Positions 46,776-58,400 of a stretch of 64,000 nucleotides of DNA are shown here, piece by piece. Source of the stretch: Patiria pectinifera (taxonomy: Eukaryota; Echinodermata; Asteroidea; Valvatida; Asterinidae). Location: NCBI GenBank assembly GCA_029964075.1, contig CM057133.1:17632699-17696698 (forward strand), read 5' to 3'. The position numbers were made by a program, and so were the translations under genes. The stretch's first letter is position 1; the number at the start of each line of letters is the position of its first letter. Under the pieces are notes generated by a model. That model did no database searches. It was not told where the DNA came from and saw nothing but the letters and a program-made list of their open reading frames with translations.

Positions 46776-49700
46776 ATGAGCTTTGCCGAACAAATCCAGG
46801 CGATGATGCCGGACTTGGTCAACGGCAAGACGCACCAACAAGTGGAGGAGAAGTTGGCGGCTTTGGACAGGAAGCTCGGCAGCCATGTCGTGAACGGGAT
46901 CAAATTCCCGGCTTCCGCACAACCATCCAATCTGGAAGCCCTGAAGACTTTCGAAGTGCGCGATGACGACGTTTACGTCGTCACCTACCCAAGATCAGGT
47001 GAGGATTGATGAGCCTACACTATCCGCTCCGTTCACAAGTACCCCCTCACCGGCAAAGAGAGTACAGTTGGGGGACCGACCAACGCCATCTTGCCTGACT
47101 GCAATTCGCAAGCGCGGCCACTGCGTGTACATAGTACAAATCCGCTGGTGTACGTGCGTCACACACAAGGAACGGTGCGCGTCAACCAGCGAAATGTCCC
47201 ACTGCAACCATGGGACGTCGTTGCTAGGTAAAAGGGTGCCCTCTTTCGTCAGCGCACGGAGCCCGTTATGGTCACCTGTCCCCTCCGACACACTCGACAA
47301 ATACCATTAATGCAGATAATGCAGTCTTTTTGAAACAATAACATCCTCGTGTCTTGCGTGAAGTTAGGTCGGGGGGGGGGGGATGGGCGAAATTGGGCCA
47401 GAAGCTATAGTTTTTTTTTGGCAGCGGAAAAATGGTTATTGTTGCAGTGGCACCCAATTAAGTATAATAATAATAACATGAATGCATAATGTATAGCGCA
47501 TTATGCCAAGGCCTCAAAGCGCTTGACAAAGACTTTAAAACTGGGTATAAGGAACAATTCTACAATTGTAATAAAAGTGAAACAAGTAACTTGTAATATG
47601 ACTACTAAAACTACTGCGATAGAAACTACACAATTTTAAAATGTCAATGGCTCAGTGGAAACTCATTTTAGTTTTCTTCGCCTACCAGAAATATATTGGC
47701 TGTTATACAACGCCTGTATAAATCCCTGTAATGTGATTGGTGGATTGTTGATCCCGCGTATTTGATGTTTTTCTTTTTCTTTTTGACATACCGACTTAAT
47801 TCAGTCTGGAGTCAAATTTTAATTGGATGAGATCTGTCCACAAACAGGCACTCACTGGCTGGGCGAAATAATGCAGTATATCCTCCACGATGGGAAGGGC
47901 GATTATGACCGCACTTTCATGACCAACGGGCTGGAATTCACGATTACAGATGACCCGATTCAACTTGAGGGTGTGACCCCCGGGTACAAGACACACGCAG
48001 CCATGGCATCGCCACGGTGCATTTTAAGCCACTGCTTGGAGAGCTTTCTTCCTCCCCAAATCTTTACTAAGCATGGAAAGGTAATGTATTTTTTCCCCAC
48101 TTGTCAGTTAATCATTAAAATGAAGAAAAAGGGATTGAAAAAGGTAAAAAAAAAAAAAATGAAACTATCAGCTCCTCGCCCCGTGCATGAGCCCTATTAT
48201 ATAACTGACATACATATCCTGGTCATTTGATTGGTGGAACTCACATCACGTGTCATTCGTTATTGCTCCCTTTCACGCCGCGGCTCAAAAAGTACTATCC
48301 GCCCATGGGGTATGGGAAATATTATAACACCTCACCCACAGATTCTGTGTCTTGATTGGCCGAGAGCGAGTCACATGTTACTTTCTAATTTTGCTATCTT
48401 TCTGTGCACGGCCAAAAGTACTATGCGCATAGCAACCAAAGTACTATACCATTAGCAACCAAAGTACTATTTCCACGGCGCGGTATTTGTGTGCAAATGC
48501 ATGCTGGTGTGCGCGTTGCGCGTTGTGCGTAGCGCGTATTATTCCAAAGAGAGCGCGCCGCAGACTTGGGTTCAAACATTTCGTGAAGGGGTAGTTTTTA
48601 AGAGAGAAATACATTTTTCACCAATTTTGTATTGAAATTGAAGTTTATTTCAGCTGTGTTCAGATTTAAATAATTTAGAATATTAAAATCAAGCAGAATC
48701 TGTGGGTGAAGTGTTATAAAACAAATATTGAATGCTTTATCTCGTGGTGAAGTAAAACTAGCCTCCCTCGGTGATCCATGGATCATTCTATTTTCCCTCG
48801 GCTTCGCCTCGGGAAAAAAGAATGTCCATGGATCACCTCGGGAGGCTAGTTTTACTACACCACTCGAAGCATTCAATATTTGTATACTATTCAACAGTTG
48901 GGATCATGACGCGATGTTTGTGTGCAAATGCATGCTGGTGTGCGCGTTCAGCGTTGCGCATAGCGCGTATTGTTCCAAATGGCCAGCGCTACAGTGTTGG
49001 GTTCAACCATTTTCGTGAAGGGGTGGTTTGGAAGAGAGAAATACATTTTCCTCCAGTTTCGTATTGAAAAAAAGTTCAAATATATCAAATTTCAAGGATC
49101 TACACGTCAGTTATATAAAACAAATATTGAGTGGCTTTAAATTGTGAAATGGGAGAAATATTATCGCTCGGTTAAATCTGGACTTTTCCAGTTCACTCGG
49201 CGAAAAAAAGTCCAGATTTTACCTTGCGATAATATTCCTCCCATTCCACGCTGAACGAATAATTCAATGACAATTATCGCTCCACCAATCAAAGAACGGG
49301 GATTTACTCGGGCGTTGTATAATTTTGTTTTGTTTAATTTGTACAATGTACGGTATAGGTAATTTACGTGGCCCGAAATCCGAAGGACGTGCTCGTTTCT
49401 GAATACAACCTGCTGGGGGCAGAACAATTGGATTTTGATGAGATGTTCTTCGGATTTGTCCAAGGGAAAGGTATACGTTTAAATGCAAAGCAAAGTTAAC
49501 TGTGGCCGATATTAGATAACACAAATCGCTATTATCCCCAGCTCATTTTTACTTTTCTTCCTTCCTTTTCTTTTTTTCACGGCAGAAACCGGGACCTATA
49601 GTTTTGTTTAAGCGGATTCTATTTTTCTCAAATATTGACTGAACAATAATATTTAAGTGCACTGCAAAAAAGGTCTCCAAATTATGTATTGACTTTCTGT

Positions 49701-51295
49701 CCATTGTTTGTTGGTTTGTTAGAGTTGTTTGTTTATTTGTTTGTTTGTTTGTTTGTTTGTTCCTCCATGTATCTCCAGTGGTAATGGGATCGTGGTTTGA
49801 TCACGTGCTCAGCTATTGGAACCATCGGGACAAGGAGAATTTTCTGTTTATAAAGTACGAAGATCTCCACAAGGTTCGTATAAGAGAGACTTCATTGATG
49901 AAACACGGACTGTACGTCTTGCACTGATGTTCAGAAGGCCGTATACTTGGTGCATTTCACCATCGTCCTCGGCTGGTTGTCATTATCAATGACGCTGTCA
50001 CTGTTTCAATGCTCTCGGACCAATCAAACCTCAGAATTATTTATCGTGCAAAAGAATTGTTCAATGTACAGTCGTCTCCCGTTATAGCGAAAACGGTTAG
50101 GACGAAATCCGATTATTACAAACACATATCTTCGGTCCCGGCAAAATGGTGCACATGTCTATGGGAAAAATCGCTTAAGACGAAAACGGACAGTACAAAA
50201 TTCCTGTTAAGACAAAGGTTTTGGCGATCCCATTGAGTCAAAAAGCGTTGATAGCAACCCATTTATTACGAAAAAAACCCCTTAAACCACAAAACCTTAT
50301 ACAACTTTGATGGAGGAGTGGGGGCGTTAATCAGCTGTAACAAGTGTTTGAAAGCTGTCACTTTCAATGTCACCACTATGATTATTATGCATTGGGCAAT
50401 AATCACTGTGTTATTTCACGAATATTAAACTCACCCTTACACTGCAATGGAGATTATTGGAATTTATCTGAAAAACGTATGGCAAATATATTCAGAACTA
50501 TAGATGTATTACTGAGGCAATTAAACGCTTCAAAAATGCCACTTTGCTTCGTTGTTTTACTCCTAATATTCAGGACCTAAGGGGCTCCATTTGCAAACTA
50601 GCACAGCATGTCGGGAAGGATCTACCCGATGACGTCATCGATGACATCGTGGAACGCGTGACCTTTGGTGGGATGCAGAAGACTTATCAACAGATTGAGG
50701 AAGAACACGGGAAGGAGGGAAAACTGATGACGCATTTCTTAGGAGTAACTCCGTATCTTAGAAAAGGTGTGGTGTGGTTGTGATATTCCATTGATTTTAA
50801 GATTTTTAAAAACTTTTTTTAATGGTTCCCCATTCCTATTATGTGTCTCCCCATCTTTCATATACTACTCAATTTAGAACAAAGCTTTCGTGTTGCTTTG
50901 TTTCTTGCAACCCTTTCCTCTAACCCAAGTGAGACAAAAAAAATGACAGTGGACATTCCCGACCCAGCAGTAAGGTATTTTAAGATTCTGCCAGAATAAG
51001 AAATTCGGCTTTTGACATCTGTTAATGATTCTGAAATAATATAGGAAATGTTGACAGATGACGAGAAAACCATCTTTTAATATTTCCATACGCAATGAAA
51101 TATTGTACGGAGCATTTCATCGGGCGTGTGTTCTGATTGATTGAACAATATTTTTCTCCTTTTATTTTATTCACCACGACAGGAAAAGTCGGCAACTGGA
51201 AGAACACTTTCACGGTGGCACAGAGCGCCCTCTTCGACAAGATCTACGCCCTGAGGATGGAAGGGACCGGCTTGGATTTCGACTTTGAGCTTTGA
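46776..51295 (+). CDS. Cytosolic sulfotransferase (SULT family), gene 4
   Basis: Exons 46776-46998, 47848-48080, 49359-49470, 49779-49873, 50574-50766 and 51183-51295 give 322 residues. The start is ATG in a strong context (GCCACCATGA). Motifs: YPRSGTHW (71-78), catalytic His136 in SHCLESFLPP, Arg158 and Ser166 in ARNPKDVLVSE, GSWFDHV in exon 4, and RKGKVGNWKNTFTV at the end. All donors are GT. The predicted reaction is PAPS-dependent sulfonation in the cytosol; substrate unknown. It is the closest relative of gene 5. Intron 2 holds nested palindromic elements. A 'tttgcag|gag' at about 46697 could be the acceptor of a 5' UTR intron. About 2.1 kb of upstream DNA present here is missing before gene 5. 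Confidence 0.88.
47021..47270 (+). repeat. Dispersed repeat R, intron 1 of gene 4
   Basis: Matches 36836-37095 and 55666-55920. It lies just after the exon 1 donor. Confidence 0.65.
47460..47600 (-). repeat. LINE/SINE 3' end, minus strand, intron 1 of gene 4
   Basis: Read in reverse it has 'aagcgctttgaggcc' followed by a GCGCTATA-like sequence and an ATT-type tail, the 3' signature of CR1/L2-group elements. The same piece lies at 56108-56185 in gene 5. Confidence 0.55.
48197..49250 (+). mobile_element. Palindrome-tailed element E1 in gene 4 (right end lost)
   Basis: It starts TTATATAACTGACATAC after TA (48195-48196). The inverted copy of this end appears at about 49091-49117, immediately followed by AACAAATATTGAGTGG and a palindrome (49144-49250) whose tip is TTCACTCGGCG. 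The distal 'tttgtata' border is missing here but present in gene 5 at 58431. E2 is inserted in its body. Superfamily unknown. Confidence 0.7.
48322..48884 (+). mobile_element. Palindrome-tailed element E2, nested in E1
   Basis: Order: end L (TTATAACACCTCACCC, 48322-48347), body, inverted L (48694-48719, one mismatch in 26), then a near-perfect palindrome (48721-48882) with tip CTCGGCTTCGCC, ending ATATTTGTA. It is flanked by TA at 48320-48321 and 48885-48886. The gene 5 intron has the uninterrupted site (gggaaaTACTATTC at about 58043). Confidence 0.8.
50068..50290. mobile_element. pogo/Tigger-like MITE relic, intron 4 of gene 4
   Basis: The left side reads CAGTCGTCTCCCGTTATAGC followed by several 'acgaaa' and 'ttattacgaaa' phrases, which resemble pogo/Tigger ends. 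The right end was not located. Gene 5 has the same piece at about 59999-60212. Confidence 0.35.
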
Positions 51296-53304
51296 GAGGC
51301 CCGATGTGAGTCGGGCTGCACTAGCTTGTATAGTACTACTGGATATACATGTACTACCTCTGTGTATTCCATTCTGTAGAGCTTCACTAGATAAATAGCC
51401 TACGATTAGAATTTCAGGTGCGAAACAGGGTAGCATTACACAATTTCAAAGCACTGCTTAAAATTAAATTCCCAATCTTTCGGGCATTGTCCTTCTTCGC
51501 TGGTTGTTCCTGCAAGAACAACCCCTGAACTATAAGACCGGGGCCCGTTCTGAGAGTTAGGAACTTAATTTTGGCAAGCACTGCTTTGAAATTGTCTGTG
51601 CTGTTCGGTTTGTACTAGTACTCGCGTGGCTAACTGAGTTTGTATTGCACGCACTTTTTTTTCCAGAACGCGCGCAAACACATCCCAAATATTTGTATAT
51701 TTCGCGCACCGATCACTCACAGCTGAGCAATGTTAATGCCTCATTTTTGAAGAAAAAAATTCAAGACAGCATCCATTAATTTAATTAACCGTTTATATGT
51801 AGGGTTTTCAAATAACATGCAACATCGATTAAAACAAAAACAAAAAATCTAGCACGAGCCAGTTTTCAACAGTTATAACCTTTGTTGCTTAACGGGGATG
51901 CTGTAGAATTACAGTTTCGACAATACTTGTTCACCAACAATTAATCACTGTATTTAAGCAATAACAACAAACTCTCTGTTCCTTTCGATGATTTTCACAG
52001 AGATTTTTGCTGTAATTGGTTGTAAAACAAGATAATGTTAGACAGTGCACAGATGTAAAAATCAAATCCTAGTCCAAACTGATATACTTAATTTATTCAA
52101 AGAAAGCACCTCAGGATACTGACAAGATACATTTTATAATGATTTTACGGTTGAACGGCGAAATTTATTGGAGCGGGGTTCGAACCTGGGACCTCTGGAT
52201 GGCCGTATTATAAATGTAATTATACATGTAATACATTCTCAGTTGTAAAATCGCTAAAATTTGCTCATAACTATCAGTAAATACATATTGAAAATAGAAA
52301 ATACGGACATAATTGGACATATTGTCTAGAGTGGCGTAACTAAAGGGGCAAGGGGCCACGCCCGGGCTCCTACTCCCTTCGAGATCTGGGTGTTTCTCCA
52401 TGATGCCTGCACCACAGTTGCATGAACTGGAACTTTTCAAAACCCATTGGATACACAGGCATTAGAAAATGAGCCCCAAATCCCAAGTACCCACTTCCAA
52501 TTAAACCCCAGTAAGCATTTAATTGTGTATGAAAGAGCCGTAGCAAAATATATCACATACGCTCTTGGTGGGTAGATTCTACTTTTCTTATATTAAAACA
52601 AAATACTACTTTATTATCATTTAGTTTTGTTTTAGTGCGGATTGTTTTAGTTTTTATGATATGAAAACGTACCCTGACTACGAGATTGATATGAAATCGC
52701 AGTACCTGGCATTTTGAGTCTTATTTTCGAAAAAAAAAATGCCTTACATTGGCACACCAGATCCAGACGATACCTCTAACACTGTCTACTAAACCTATTG
52801 CAAGTTTAGAGCACGTTGTACTTAAATTTTGCAACGCAAATCGGACACCCTGTATGCAAGTTGTTTATGTTTCTTTACCGGAGGAAACGAGTGAGCAAAA
52901 CATGTCCCATTCATCATAGGCGTAGCCGGTGGGGGGCCCTAAGGGGGTATTTACCCCCCCCCCAATATTTTGTAAAGACTGCCTTTTTTCATTCAAATGC
53001 CCAATAATTTGTAAAGAGTGCCCTTTTTTCATTCAAATGCCCTTACCTGCCCTTACAATTTCTAGTCACTGCTTTAGGTCTTTGGTCCTATTCATTACTT
53101 GTCCTCCGCTAACCCCCTTTACAAATCCAGGATCAGCCATGCAGGGTGGGGTTTAACACACTATAAAAACTTTATCTGTAAGAAAATATGACGTGAGAAT
53201 TTACTTATAAGTACGCCTAAAGTAGGCCGAAGTAGGCCAATAGGTTCAATTATTCAGACTCATGCATTTTTTTCTCAAAAACAGTGGGTTTATTTAACAA
53301 AAAC
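51296..53304. other. 3' flank of gene 4
   Basis: It is nearly identical to 61223-63198. No second gene was found. It includes a minus-strand SINE fragment (52150-52245) and a C-run MITE remnant (about 52915-53150, ends GGCGTAGCCGG and GGATCAGCC). Confidence 0.5.
52150..52245 (-). repeat. tRNA-derived SINE fragment
   Basis: On the minus strand it reads 'gaggtcccaggttcgaaccc', a good B box in a tRNA-like context. No A box or complete cloverleaf is present. The duplicate is at 62075-62170. Confidence 0.55.
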
Positions 53305-53475
53305 TATTGCGTTATTTCGCAATAGTATTGCGTTATTTCGCAATAGTAATGCGTTATTTCGCAAAACTATTGCGTTATTTCGGAATACTATTGCGTTACT
53401 TCGCAATGCTATTGCGTTATTTCGCAATGCTATTGCGTTATTTCGCAATACTATTGTGTTATTTCGCAATAAAAA
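53305..53475 (+). repeat. 21-bp minisatellite, gene 4 unit
   Basis: About eight units of the self-complementary word CTATTGCGTTATTTCGCAATA. It matches 63199-63368 unit for unit, so the expansion predates the gene 4/5 duplication. Confidence 0.85.
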
Positions 53476-54487
53476 TATATATTTTTTACTTTTTAAACCA
53501 GGGAACGAACGGGCTTCCGTAGGGAGCTCTGAAGAGCGCCCTGTCTTGACAGCCCGTGAATAGTAAGGTCAAAGTTCACGCGCTGTAATTTTTCATTTGT
53601 TTACTTACACGTACGTAAGTGAGGTGCTTTTCATGCGGCTGATTTTTCCGCTATTCTACTTGCCTTGTAAGTTATTTGTTGCGTATAATAAAACCATCCT
53701 GAAAGCCAATATTGTGGGGGTACTTGTAGCTACTATACGTGCATCGGAAGTCTTATACCTAAAAGTTGTGCCAGGTTGTATTAACGGGACAGTTGCAGAG
53801 AGCGAGCCGTGGTGAGTACTCAGAGTGGACGTCCTTTTTGCTATGACTGCATGCTTACCTATACTTTTGTACATTGAGCAAACTCGCCAGAGCAGAGGGG
53901 TCCTGATTGTCAGTGGTTTGATTGTGTGAGCGGGTGTGGGTGTTGACAGATGTGTACATGTGCTTCGCTGGTTATTAAAGTGCTGCCGTCTCATTGGAAA
54001 GTTGTCCCACGGTACTCGGCCTCCAGTTAACCTGCCACCAAACACATCCATTTTCACCTCACCTTGTGATTTCACCCAAGATGAATCCAGGAACCTCCGG
54101 CAATGCATTAATGAAATGTGTTTTCATTAGAGCACATTTTTGGATGCACTCCTGCAGAACTAACGTTGGAGACAGCCGGCCATAGCGATTGAAGTTGGAA
54201 TTTTAGCGGTGACATCGACAACACATGATGACATCGATAACCATGAGCCGGCCGCGATTTTTGTCTCTCCCAAACGACATCCGCATATGGGTGTACCCAA
54301 TATGGCGTTTTGGACTTTTCTAAAAACCTGAGAAGAAAATGAAACAAAAAATGAATTCGAACGTAACGAAATTCGGACTTTATTTCCCCTTTAAAAAGTC
54401 ATAATGAATATATCTTTTCTCATCAATACTTAGTTTATTTAATATTCATAAATGCGTCCAAAGATTAATTATTGCAACAACGATCGT

Positions 54488-54545
54488 GCGCGGCCTAGTG
54501 GTAAAAGTGTTGTGTTTCAAACAAGAGTCCGAGGTTCGAAGTGAC
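54488..54545 (+). repeat. Possible tRNA-derived SINE head
   Basis: CGGCCTAGTGGTAAAAG resembles an A box and GAGGTTCGAA a B box, spaced as in tRNA genes. The stems do not close, so a working tRNA is unlikely. Confidence 0.35.
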
Positions 54546-55079
54546 TGATTATGATAGGAATAAAGGAAAGGAGAGGGTGAGAGAAGAGCAGGGAAAGTGG
54601 AGGAAATCACCATAAAGGATGCAATTTTTTGGCGCTTGGAAATTAATTGAAAAAAAGTGGAGGCCTATGTGCATGGAAAACGTTTCCACATTTTACATTT
54701 GGTGGTGTATGTGTGTGTGACATCTGATAAGGTAGTTTGTTATCGTTGATCCCTTGGCCTCTCATTTTGGGTATAGTCAAAGGCGGATCCAGTACATTTT
54801 TTGGGGGCGGGGAGGGGCCAATCAGGTGTTAATCAATTATTATTCGCTCTTATTCTGAAGACTTTAATTTTTTTTTTTTTTTTTTAGAAACCTTTGTTTG
54901 AAATGGTTAAAGTTTTTTATTATATTGATGTCTAGTGCATTCTGGTTGGCTATTGGGCTATTATTTTCATGCTGGAAAGTTTGGAGTGTGACAGTTTAGT
55001 TGCATGTGACACACATGTTAATTGTGAGGTACATTTTTTAAAGCAATTTTTATGCTCTCCGTTTCTAAAATAACGTTTG

Positions 55080-55265
55080 TTTCATACTGTGCAATGTGAG
55101 TATACATACATTGTACTTAAAATTTGATTTTATCAATGTTAATGTTCAAGTCATGTTTTGTTGTATTATTACCCCTACTTTGACACATGGGAGATAAGTT
55201 CTGATAAAAGGACTGAATGGGCCACCGAGTATAAAGAAGAAATAAATAAACAAATAATAAATAAT
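55080..55265 (+). repeat. Non-LTR 3' tail, copy 3
   Basis: Duplicate of 44290-44491, here only about 155 bases upstream of the gene 5 start codon. Confidence 0.5.
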
Positions 55266-55420
55266 GTGCTTCGATACCGTTGTAGGGAACTGATACAACT
55301 CGCTATAGAAAACCACAATCTACACCGTCATCTATTTTTCAATGCAGTACAAAGCTCAGTTGTCGCGAGGATCACCGAAGTTCAAAGCTCTGGGTCACAC
55401 AAATTAGCCTAACCGCCACC

Positions 55421-58400
55421 ATGAGCTTTGCCGAACAAATCCAGGCGATGATGCCGGACTTGGTCAACGGCAAGACGCACCAACAAGTGGAGGAGAAGTT
55501 GGCGGCTTTGGACAGGATGCTCGGCAGCCATGTCGTGAATGGGTTCAAATTCCCGGCCCCCGTACAACCATCCAATCTGGAAGCCCTTAAGACTTTCGAA
55601 GTGCGCGATGACGACGTTTACGTCGTCACCTACCCAAGATCAGGTGAGGATTGATGAGCCTACACTATCCGCTCCGTTCACAAGTACCCCCCTTATCGGC
55701 AAAGAGAGTACAGTTAGGGTGACCGACCGACGCCATCTTGCCTGACTGCAATTCATTTGCCGCAAAGCGCGGCCACTATGTACAATTGTACAAATTCCCT
55801 GGTGTACGTGCGTCACACACTAGGAACGGTGCGCGTCAACCAGCGAAATGTCCCGCCCATGGGACGTCGTTGCTAGTTAAAAGGGTGCCCTCTTTCGTCA
55901 GCGCACGGAGCCCATAATGGCCACCTGTCCCCTCCGACACACTCGACGAATACCATTAATGCAGATATAATGCAGTCTTTTTTAAACAATAACATCCTCA
56001 TGTCTTGTGTGAAATTAGGTCGGGAGTGGGGCGGCGAAATTGGGCCAGAAGCTATAGGTTTTTTTTGGCAGCGGAAGAAATGGTTAATGGTTGCAGTGCA
56101 ACCCAATCAAGTAGTATAATAATAACATGAATGCGTAATATGTAGCGCATTATGCCAAGGCCTCAAAGCGCTTGACAGAGACTTTAAAATTGGGTATAAG
56201 CAGTGGCGTCGCCAGGGCCAGGGGCACGTGCCCCTGGAAAACCTAGTGACCCCCCGAGTGCCCCCCCCCCATCTGAGATTTGGGTTGGTAAAAAAAATAT
56301 TACCTCAAAAAATAGCAATTACTGGAGATATCTTCAGATCGAATTTAGCATCAAATGTGGCACCATTCTGCATCTAGCCCATCCTCCGTACGCGAAAATT
56401 TTCCAAAGGGGAGGGGGACACCCCTTAGACCCCTCCCCCAGGACGGCGATCCGTATCCACCTAAGTGCCCCCCCCCATCAAATGCTAGTGCCCCCCCTGT
56501 GCCCCCCCCCCAGACTGAAAAGTCTGGTGACGCAACTGGGTATAAGGAACAGTTCTACAATTGTAATAACAGTGAAACAAGTACATGTAACTTGTAACTA
56601 TGACTACTAAACTACTGCGATAGAAACTACACAATTTTAAAATGTCAATGGCTCAGTGGAAGCTCATTTCAATTTTCTTCGCCTACCAGAAATATATTGG
56701 CTGTTATACAACGCCTGTATAAATCCCTGTAATGTGATTGGTGGATTGTTGATCCCGCGTATTTGATGTTTTTCTTTTTCTTTTTGATATACCGACTTAT
56801 AGTAATTCAAACTGGAGTTAAATTTTAATTGGATGAGATCTGTCCACAAACAGGCACTCACTGGGTGGGCGAAATAATGCAGTATATCCTCCACGATGGG
56901 AAGGGCGATTATGACCGCACTTTCATGAACACCGGTCTGGAATTCACGATTAAAGATGACCAGATTCAACTTGAGGGTGTGACCCCCGGGTACAAGAAGT
57001 ACGCAGCCATGGCATCGCCACGGTGCATCGTAAGCAACTGCTTCGAGAGCTTTCTTCCTCCCCAAATCTTTACTAAGCATGGAAAGGTAATGTATTTTTT
57101 CCCACTTGTCAGTTAATCATTAAAATGAAGAAAAAGGGATTGAAAAAAGGTAAAAAAAGAAAAATGAAACTATCAGCTCCTCGCCCCGTGCATGAGCACT
57201 ATTATATAACTGACATACAGATCCCAGTCATTTGATTGGTGGAACTCACATCACGTGTCATTCGTTATTGCTCCCTTTCACGCCGCGGCTCAAAAAGTAT
57301 TACTACACCTCATACATATTCATGATCGAGAGCCGAACGTTCACTGGTCAATTCACTATAACGTGCCAGATGTTATTCTTGCTGTTTACCAAACGCGCGC
57401 GCGAGGATTCACGCACATTGTAAATACGCATACGTAGTAGACTGTCGCATGGGTTACCCGTGCGACAGTCTACTACGTATGCGCTTTACAGAGCAATCGA
57501 GGAACTGTCGCACGGGTGCAGTACGCACGCGCGAACATCGCACAGGAGAGATGCATGGTTGCACGGTTCGCGTAAATGTTAATTTCCAGAGCTCAATGAT
57601 GTCGTACTGGAGAAAATGTATAGACCGTGTATTAAAAGATGTCTCCTGTACAAAAGAAAGTTGTACACATTGCAAGCACCTGTATTTACAACTGTAGGAA
57701 CCGTTTTATATTGCAAACGAACCGAACTAGTAATTGAAGTTGAATCTTTTGGTGAGCTGTACAAGTTTCCCCGAATTTTGTTTCTGAGGTGCATAATAAT
57801 AAAACAAAATTCGGCAACTGAATATGTATGAGGTATAGTAAAACAAATATAACATGTTTTTTTCGGGTGGACAGTCGATATTCGCTCTCCTCGGTATTGG
57901 AAGTTGACAAACTAGTTCCCTCGGCTTCGCCTCGGGATCTATAGTTTGTCAACTTCCAATACCTCGGGGAGCGAATATCGACTGTCCACCCTCAAACCAT
58001 GTTATATTTGTATACTATCCGCCCAACGGGAATGGGAAATACTATTCAACAGTTGGGATCGTGACGCGATGTTTGTGTGCAAATGCATGCTGGTGTGCGC
58101 GTTCAGCGTTGCGCACAGCGCGTATTGTTCCAAAGGGCCAGCGCTACAGTGTTGGGTTCAACCATTTTCGTGAAGGGGTGGTTTGGAAGAGAGAAATACA
58201 TTTTCCTCCAGTTTTGTATTGAAAAAAAGTTCAAATATATCAAATTTCAAGGATCTACACGTCAGTTATATAAAACAAATATTGAGTGGCTTTAAATTGT
58301 GAAATGGGAGGAATATTATCGCTCGGTTAATTCTGGACTTTTTCAGTTCACTCGGCGAAGAAAAGTCCAGATTTTACCTTGCGGTAATATTCCTCCCATT

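Larger units (their letters stand above)
43178..53556 (+). repeat. Tandem duplication unit containing gene 4
   Basis: The unit starts 'gtgaatagtaaggtcaaagt' and runs to the next occurrence of the same phrase at 53557. Gene 4, its introns and flanks align with the following unit, with insertions or deletions noted separately. Confidence 0.8.

Noticed and set aside
53307-53522. Open frame with a repeated Arg-Tyr-Phe-Ala heptapeptide
   Set aside because: It is only the translation of the 21-bp minisatellite and opens in several frames.
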